Below are positions 8,142 to 13,195 of a DNA stretch of 13,195 nucleotides, piece by piece (positions within the stretch are counted from its first letter, which is position 1; every line of letters starts with the position of its first letter). A program made the position numbers and the translations under genes. Origin of the DNA: Pestalotiopsis fici W106-1 (lineage: Eukaryota; Ascomycota; Sordariomycetes; Amphisphaeriales; Sporocadaceae); NCBI RefSeq assembly GCF_000516985.1, contig NW_006917108.1, positions 4,185-17,379 of the forward strand. Direction: 5' to 3'. The notes beneath the pieces are model-generated. The model ran no database searches, had not been told where the DNA came from, and saw only the letters and a program-made list of their open reading frames with translations.

Positions 8142-9732
8142 CTAATCCACGTAAATTTTGGCCTCAAGCTCGGAATAGTGAGACAGGAAGGAATCGAAAA
8201 GCTTTATGGCATGCTCGACATCATACGTGCCGCCAGTTTCGCGGATACTGTGCATGGACAGTTGAGGGTTTCCCAAGTCTAGAGTGCGAATGCCCATCTG
8301 GGCTGAGAGCATGGGACCAATAGTCGAGCCGCAAGATGAATCGTTCCTCACTACAAACAACTGTAGCGGAACTCCGGCCCGTTTGGCGGCTTCTTGAATT
8401 AGCACGATGCCTGGCGAGTTGGTGGCATATCTCTGATTTGCGTTGACTTTGATGACAGTTCCTTTGTTCATCTCAGGCTGGTGATTGGACTCGTATTTGC
8501 CTACATAATTCGGATGGACAGAGTGAGCCATGTCGGCCGATACGAGGAAGGAGCCTGACGCGGTCTGCTCAAAGGCGGTGGTGAGATCAGCATCAGGGTC
8601 GGAACTGATGTGTTCCCACGACCGGTGAGAGGCCGAGTCTCCATGGCGGTCACCTGCGACAACAGACAGCCGACGAACCACGGCAGGCAGAAGATCCGAG
8701 TTCGCGCCATGTGCCGAGGTTGAACCAATCTCCTCATGATCGAAGCAAGCGATTAAACGGATCGACGTTTCGTCGTCTAGACTCGACGATTGCACTGACT
8801 CAATCAATCCCATGACGCTGCAATAGGTCATATTCAGATTGTCCAGACGAGCTGAGTAGATAAATTCCTCATTCAGGCCGCCCAAAACTGATTTTTGCAC
8901 ATCGTAAAGCACCATTTCAAAGTCGACGACATTCTCGACGCTGACGCCGGCGTGCTCTGCAATGATCTCGAGTATGTAGGGATGGTGGCGATCGGACATG
9001 TCTTTCAGCGGCTGAAAGGTTGTGTTGCTGGTGTTATCGTCTTTGACTACCTCCTCAACACCAGTTCTATTGAGCTCAGCAGCAACCATTCCGGCAATAG
9101 GAAACAGCTCCGTCTCCTTGTTGGGGTTAAAGCTAGGTTCACGATCTAGGTGAATGGCCAGAGTTGGGATTCGAATGATCGGGCGGTCGACCTTGACCAG
9201 CTTCTGGACAAAATTCCCCTGGCCGTCCTTGACTAGGACACGGCCGGCGATGCTCAGATCCCTATCAAACCAGCTATGCCATATACCCCCGCCATACGTC
9301 TCAACGCCAACTTGGAGGAAACCAACGCCACTCTTCTTGCTGACGGGCTTGATTCTGAGGCAAGGTGAGTCCGTGTGGGCGGCGACCATGGCAATGGGAT
9401 TTCCAGGCCTCCACTTGGATCCAATGGCGAAGGCCACGATAGTCGACCCGTTGCGGGTCATGTAGTATTTGCCACCAGGCTTGAGGGTGGCTGACCAGTT
9501 CTCGCGCTCCTTGACCTTGGTGAAGCCAGCCTTGTCGAGGCGGGCGATGGCGGATTGAACGGCATGGAAGGCTGCAGCATTGCCAAGAGGTCAGTTTGAT
9601 TGGCCAGCCAGTCGCGGGAAGTACGATGCGGAGAGAGATATGGATGAGGAGGCTATGGGTTGGGAACAACTTACGGGTAGGCGAGGCGTTAACGAACTCG
9701 AGGAAGTCCAGGGCCGATTGAGGAGGAGCCAT
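8142..9732 (-). CDS. Aspartyl aminopeptidase, peptidase family M18
   Basis: Exons 9732-9675 and 9571-8142 encode 495 residues, full length for M18 aspartyl aminopeptidase (human DNPEP, yeast Ape4). The enzyme removes N-terminal Asp or Glu from peptides with a two-zinc centre and forms large tetrahedral assemblies; it is cytosolic and in yeast also delivered to the vacuole. Splicing restores SPTPFHAV (17-24), a conserved N-terminal motif. Visible landmarks: AHTDSPCLR with H85 and D87; VGVETYGGGIW and WFDRDL (about 107-124); RLDN with bridging D263; DHEEIGS with catalytic E299 and metal ligand E300; SADMAHSVHPNY with D366; RNDSSCGSTIGP (about 428-439); and LSMHSIRE with H460. No key residue is missing. 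The chosen ATG (9732) has a strong AAGATGG context. An in-frame ATG at 9879 would add 49 residues. The C-terminus ends IYVD, with no targeting tripeptide. It converges on the GPI-protein gene without functional link. Confidence 0.96.
9572..9673 (-). other. Intron of aspartyl aminopeptidase gene (phase 1)
   Basis: Read on the minus strand, donor GTAAGT starts at position 9674 counting its G, and the acceptor GCAG ends at 9572; a CTGAC branch point lies at 9594-9590, 18 bases before the acceptor. About 102 nt. Removal turns an out-of-frame junction into the conserved Ser-Pro-Thr-Pro-Phe-His sequence, which supports both splice sites strongly. (The intron therefore covers 9674 to 9572 inclusive; exon 1 ends at 9675.). 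Confidence 0.92.
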
Positions 9733-10100
9733 CTTGACGGCTGCCGAGTGGAAACGAACCAAAGTGATTGTGGCTTGAGGTCGAAGCGGTATTCGCGCGG
9801 TGAGAAATGGAAGAGAGGGCAAGTCGAATACAGGTGACTTCCAGGTCAGTAAAGAGGAGGGGCTTTTTCTGAGTGGCATCTGCGGTACCTGTGTCTGCAG
9901 CTGAGTTGGAGAGGTCTCAGATCTGATGTCCGACCGTTGCCGAGGGCTGGTCGCTGGTGATCACGTCGACATGGTTGGTTGGTTGGCTGGCTAGTTGGGA
10001 TGTCGGCAGCTAGCCGCACCTAGTACGTAGTGCGAAGGTCTGGTGGCAGCAGAGGTACATATGTGGGTAGGTAGCTGGGGTGTTAAATCTCGGTACACAT
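9733..10100 (-). promoter_or_regulatory. Leader and promoter region of aspartyl aminopeptidase gene
   Basis: The 147 bases before the chosen ATG keep an open frame back to an ATG at 9879, so they may be leader or coding extension. Further up, 9973-9992 is a tetranucleotide repeat, (GGTT)3 followed by (GGCT)2 on the plus strand. TAGGTA-type copies occur near 10018 and 10067. No clear TATA box was seen on the minus strand. Confidence 0.4.
9973..9992. repeat. Tetranucleotide repeat (GGTT)3(GGCT)2
   Basis: Five consecutive four-base units lie about 240 bases upstream of the aminopeptidase start. Such tracts can vary in length between strains and alter promoter spacing. Confidence 0.8.
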
Positions 10101-12160
10101 AAGTCAGTCCACGTCAGGCTTGCCCAGGAGTATTCTAAACTACCTGACAATAATGTACCTCTTTACATACATCATGGGTTCCGCCTGCCAGGCACAGCTT
10201 ACAAAGTGTATGTCTCAAGATAATCAAGTCACCAAGAGCCCGACCACTAGTCAGTCAATGAGGCGATGGAAGGAAAGAGGGATATGGAGGGAGGGGGAAG
10301 AGGAAAGCAAACCAGCTTGTCTCCGTTGAATAGGTCGCTGAGCTTTTGCATTGCGTGCCTATGTCGAGAGCGTAGCCATTCAATTGATTTATTACACGCG
10401 TAATGTCAGTAAATTTTAGCAACAGAACGGCGATGTGGGGGGCTTGGTCGGCACTTCTTGTGCGAACAAAGGGTTGCGTTTGTTCGTTCAAGATTGTCTG
10501 GCACGAGTGGCTTCAAGTTTCCCTCTTGACACTACAAGGACGCCCGGCCCCCAGGACGCACACAGCTGGAAGGCAGAAGGTTGCCAAAACATAAGAAAGA
10601 AAGAGACTACTAGGTTGAACTTAGCTCAAATAAAGGTTGCAGCGGTTGCGCTAAAAACAGATTATATAGGTCCAATGGATATCTACAATAGTATCAGATG
10701 TCCGTATATATAGGTATCATGTGTTTAGATATCAAACATGGAGGCGAACTCGACTCTGTTAACCTAACTGCTGGATCATACATCAAGATGCGACAGTCTT
10801 GACACTCTGACAGGAGACGCAGACTGTATATACTCTGTAGATCCTGGAGGGAACGGAGACCAAGGCTGCCGGGCGACATCCATTGCGCCCAGGTAAATAA
10901 GACAACCTCACTCTATGCGACACAAATACAGGCAGCTGCCCGCACTCCCAAAAGCCCCTCGCCCCCGCGATACGCCTGGAGTTTTGCCCAGTATTGTACA
11001 GAGTACATACACAGTAGAGTGAGTCTCGCTTGCATCCTTGGCCGCTTGTACAACCAAAGTCCACCATGCTTGTTCATGCATTGTCGTGGACTGACGTGGT
11101 CGATGGGGCGGGCCTCTTGGTTGGTAGAAGGATTCATCTGCCGTATGCAGGCAAACTTTTCCCTGATCGAATTCACTCCTCGTGAACGCGCACTCCCGCC
11201 AGAAATAAGGACTCACAGCCGATAATGGCTGCACACACGCAACTCGGTCAGGTCATCGACAGTGGGCAGCGATTCTCCGCAGCCCGACCGTTGCCAGCCA
11301 GCTTGCCAGCTTGCCATGCAAGTGAAGTACGCACAAGACATAATGTCAAGACCATGTCCGCACATGGCAAGCCAATATTCAATGTCGCGAGTAGGTCAAG
11401 TCTGTAGGTAATTCTTTACCATACATATCAGGAAGCCCGTCTGGCAAGCAACTAGGTACTCATTTGAATTGATACTATTCAGACACGAATACCTACTTAA
11501 GTATAAATCAGTTGGTAGACAGGGATTAACATGGGAGGTATATTTTCCGTGGCGGTCTGCACACTTGTCGCGCGACATTTGCGCTGAACAAGTAGGGGTC
11601 CAGCCACGAAGGTAGAGCCATTGTTTAATGCATGGGCTTGTTGTAGGTTGCCTTGAGCGAGCTAGGCATTTGAGGTACCCAGCGACGACTCGTAGTATCT
11701 ATCTATGCCATACATCTTCCAACCACACATCGACCCGGATCAAGGCATTGCTCTACTAGGCACTTACCTAAGGTTAGGTAATCGTGCTCTGCTTGCCAGC
11801 AGCCAACGTAGATGAACTCAGCCAAATATACATGAGTAAATTTACTTATTCCATTGTGTCGTTCTCACGCACGTGTGCCTTACCTTCTATCTCTTAAATG
11901 CCAACAAAATACTAAGCACGGTCCCTACGCCGGTGAGGCACTAGGTGAACAGTGCAAGCAAGTGAAAACGAACCAGCAGAATTATCCTCCTCCCATCCTA
12001 CCACATCGGGAAGCTTAAGTTTGGGTCCATCAAAGCCACAGCCCACATAGTTTAGCATCATCCAAGAGAGTGTGACAAAACGGGAGGAAGCTGCGACAAC
12101 AAGCATAACGCAAACTCTCAAAGTCGTTCGGCTTAAGTCAATATGATCCCTTAGCGAGCA
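10101..12160. other. Intergenic stretch, no gene recognised
   Basis: No supported gene in about 2 kb. Overlapping minus-strand frames at 11234-10783 have no motif and no codon bias, and plus-strand frames at 10403-10713 and 11019-11407 are similar. Small sequence features: an ACGCGT (MluI cell-cycle box) inside the imperfect palindrome ATTACACGCGTAAT at 10391-10404, an eight-base tandem CCAGCTTG x2 at 11298-11313, a perfect TACTTAAGTA palindrome at 11494-11503, and the TTACCTAA/TTAGGTAA inverted repeat at 11764-11781. Confidence 0.5.
11764..11781. repeat. Perfect inverted repeat TTACCTAA-GG-TTAGGTAA
   Basis: Arms at 11764-11771 and 11774-11781 are exact reverse complements with a 2-base spacer. 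It uses the same TACCTA core as the inverted repeat at 7332-7350 and the direct pair at 433-449. A dimeric regulator site or a repeat remnant are both possible. Confidence 0.85.
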
Positions 12161-12290
12161 AATTCATAAATAATATTTCTTTATGCGATATATATTAAAT
12201 AGAAAATGAAATAATCGATTCTTCTGTTAGGCTCACTAGGAAGATACTACTTTTAATTATAATCGAGCCATTAATTAAAGAGTAAATACG
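12161..12290. other. AT-rich island
   Basis: Bases 12181-12300 contain 33 G+C in 120 (27.5 percent), clearly below the surroundings, with TATATATTAAAT, TTAATTATAAT and ATTAATTAAAG. It may be a decayed transposon fragment, a RIP-mutated remnant or just an AT-rich spacer; no terminal repeats were found by eye. Confidence 0.5.
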
Positions 12291-12923
12291 TCCGATATGA
12301 CTGCTAGATCTCGAGATGATCGCTGGTCCCTGGAGGTCTGCGAAGGTCGGTTGACTTAGATACCTAAAACTTATCTGTAGTATTAAACATGAAATCATGT
12401 TTCCACAAGGGACACCTAACTGCTTGGACGAGGCAATACGTACCTACCTCCATTGCCTGGCTGTGGGCATGCCCAGCGGAGATCGTACTAGAACGAGGAT
12501 AACAATCTACATACTTCCCACCTGTACGCGGAAGGGTCTGCTTCGAACCGTCTGCATATGGATTTAAACCGTCCAAAAGCAGACATCAATGTAAGTAATC
12601 TATGTATATGTACAGCTGGAGATGAGCGTTCGCTAGTTTTCCATCCTGGCTAAACTTATCTGATCTTCTTGGCATCCTCCTCTGGGAGAGCCTGTCATCA
12701 CTTGGGGTGCCAACTTCGCTGCATGGGTACTAGGTAGTATGTAGGTATTCAAGAGCGGGGCAAAGGAAATTTACCTACAAGAAGCATACATACAGTTTAC
12801 ATTATGAACCGTACGCATTATTGGAATACGAGAGGCTCTCGGGAAAGTTGTTGTTTCCTCATTATCTGCCTACCTTTCTGCCATGTTATAAGGTGGTGAA
12901 TTTGATTTTTGCACGAAATGAAT

Positions 12924-12940
12924 CCCCCCCCCCCGCCCCC
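12924..12940 (+). repeat. C11-G-C5 homopolymer tract
   Basis: Eleven consecutive C residues, one G, then five C. A slippage-prone simple tract, and a place where sequencing or assembly length errors are likely. Confidence 0.9.
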
Positions 12941-13099
12941 GGCACATGCAGGAATAATTCGTCTGATAATGCGTGAATGACAAAACATTTCAAGAACAAG
13001 CCGACTCCTCATAGCCCTGCGCAATAGGCTCAGGTAGGTAATGTAGGTTTTGACCGATTGATACATTTCAATGTTGGCATCGCGGACTGTCTATCTGTC

Positions 13100-13111
13100 T
13101 ACCTACCTACC
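13100..13111. repeat. (TACC)3 tandem tract
   Basis: Three perfect TACC units follow CTATCTGTC, so a degraded CTAT/CTGT/CTAC tetranucleotide array runs over about 13091-13111. It contains the same TACCTA core found dispersed through the window, suggesting that at least part of that motif family arises from tetranucleotide expansion. Confidence 0.8.
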
Positions 13112-13195
13112 TTATCCTTTCACCCAGCTCTGGTAGCTGCAATGTATCTCCCATCATTATTGGGAACAGTATCGACCCATGGTTGCTTATTTGTA

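Larger units (their letters stand above)
12291..13195. other. Right-edge intergenic stretch, no gene recognised
   Basis: The minus-strand frames at 12576-12364 and 13066-12818 carry no motif; the second encodes a Gly run only because it crosses the C tract at 12924-12934. TACCTA/TAGGTA copies are dense here (near 12360, 12441, 12731, 12742, 12773, 13033, 13100). No start, splice pattern or conserved peptide points to a gene continuing off the edge. Confidence 0.5.

Noticed and set aside
8895..9465. Two plus-strand open frames (84 and 103 codons) inside the aminopeptidase gene
   Set aside because: They are antisense shadows of highly conserved M18 coding sequence.
9675..9879. The intron-read-through reading of the aminopeptidase N-terminus (SPTRKLFPT...)
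   Set aside because: Reading through the GTAAGT donor loses the conserved SPTPFHAV junction and leaves the M18 frame; splicing restores it exactly.
12541..12560. TTCGAA-containing sequence resembling a tRNA T-arm (also one at 3048-3064)
   Set aside because: The flanking bases do not pair into a five-base T stem and no acceptor, D or anticodon arm can be placed.
12818..13066. Minus-strand frame with a Gly run
   Set aside because: The Gly run is the complement of the C11 homopolymer; no other protein-like feature.

Overview
The window looks like nuclear DNA of a filamentous ascomycete (Pezizomycotina; possibly a sordariomycete, but the sequence alone does not fix this). The evidence is short introns with GTAAGT donors and CTAAC or CTGAC branch points, pyrimidine-rich start regions, C-ending codon bias in the one strongly biased gene, and two protein families typical of these fungi. 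Gene density is low: only two genes can be defended in 13.2 kb. No tRNA, rRNA, CRISPR array, complete transposon or secondary-metabolite gene was recognised.

Layout. Positions 1-5470 are about 5.5 kb of apparently non-coding DNA with homopolymer and microsatellite tracts. They also hold two weak candidate coding relics: an unrecognised minus-strand pair of open frames at 956-1623, and a hydrophobic, stop-interrupted plus-strand stretch at 2474-2856. A promoter-like TATA/CT-rich block near 5471-5530 leads into a three-exon gene (5681-6546, +). It encodes a 205-residue secreted, Ser/Thr/Pro-rich, GPI-anchored cell-wall protein. Positions 6547-8141 are the convergent intergenic region. A two-exon gene (9732-8142, -) encodes a complete 495-residue M18 aspartyl aminopeptidase with all expected metal and catalytic residues in place. 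From 9733 to the right edge I see its promoter region and then about 3 kb without a convincing gene, including an AT-rich island near 12161-12290.

The two genes converge tail to tail and have unrelated jobs: building the cell surface, and cytosolic or vacuolar peptide turnover. Nothing suggests a shared pathway.

The least expected signals are these: a TACCTA/TAGGTA motif recurring through the non-coding DNA, twice as perfect inverted repeats and not seen in the exons; a possible mitochondrial-type N-terminal extension upstream of the aminopeptidase start; and a TGTATATA Pumilio-type element in the GPI-protein 3' region. I found no convincing new multi-gene system.
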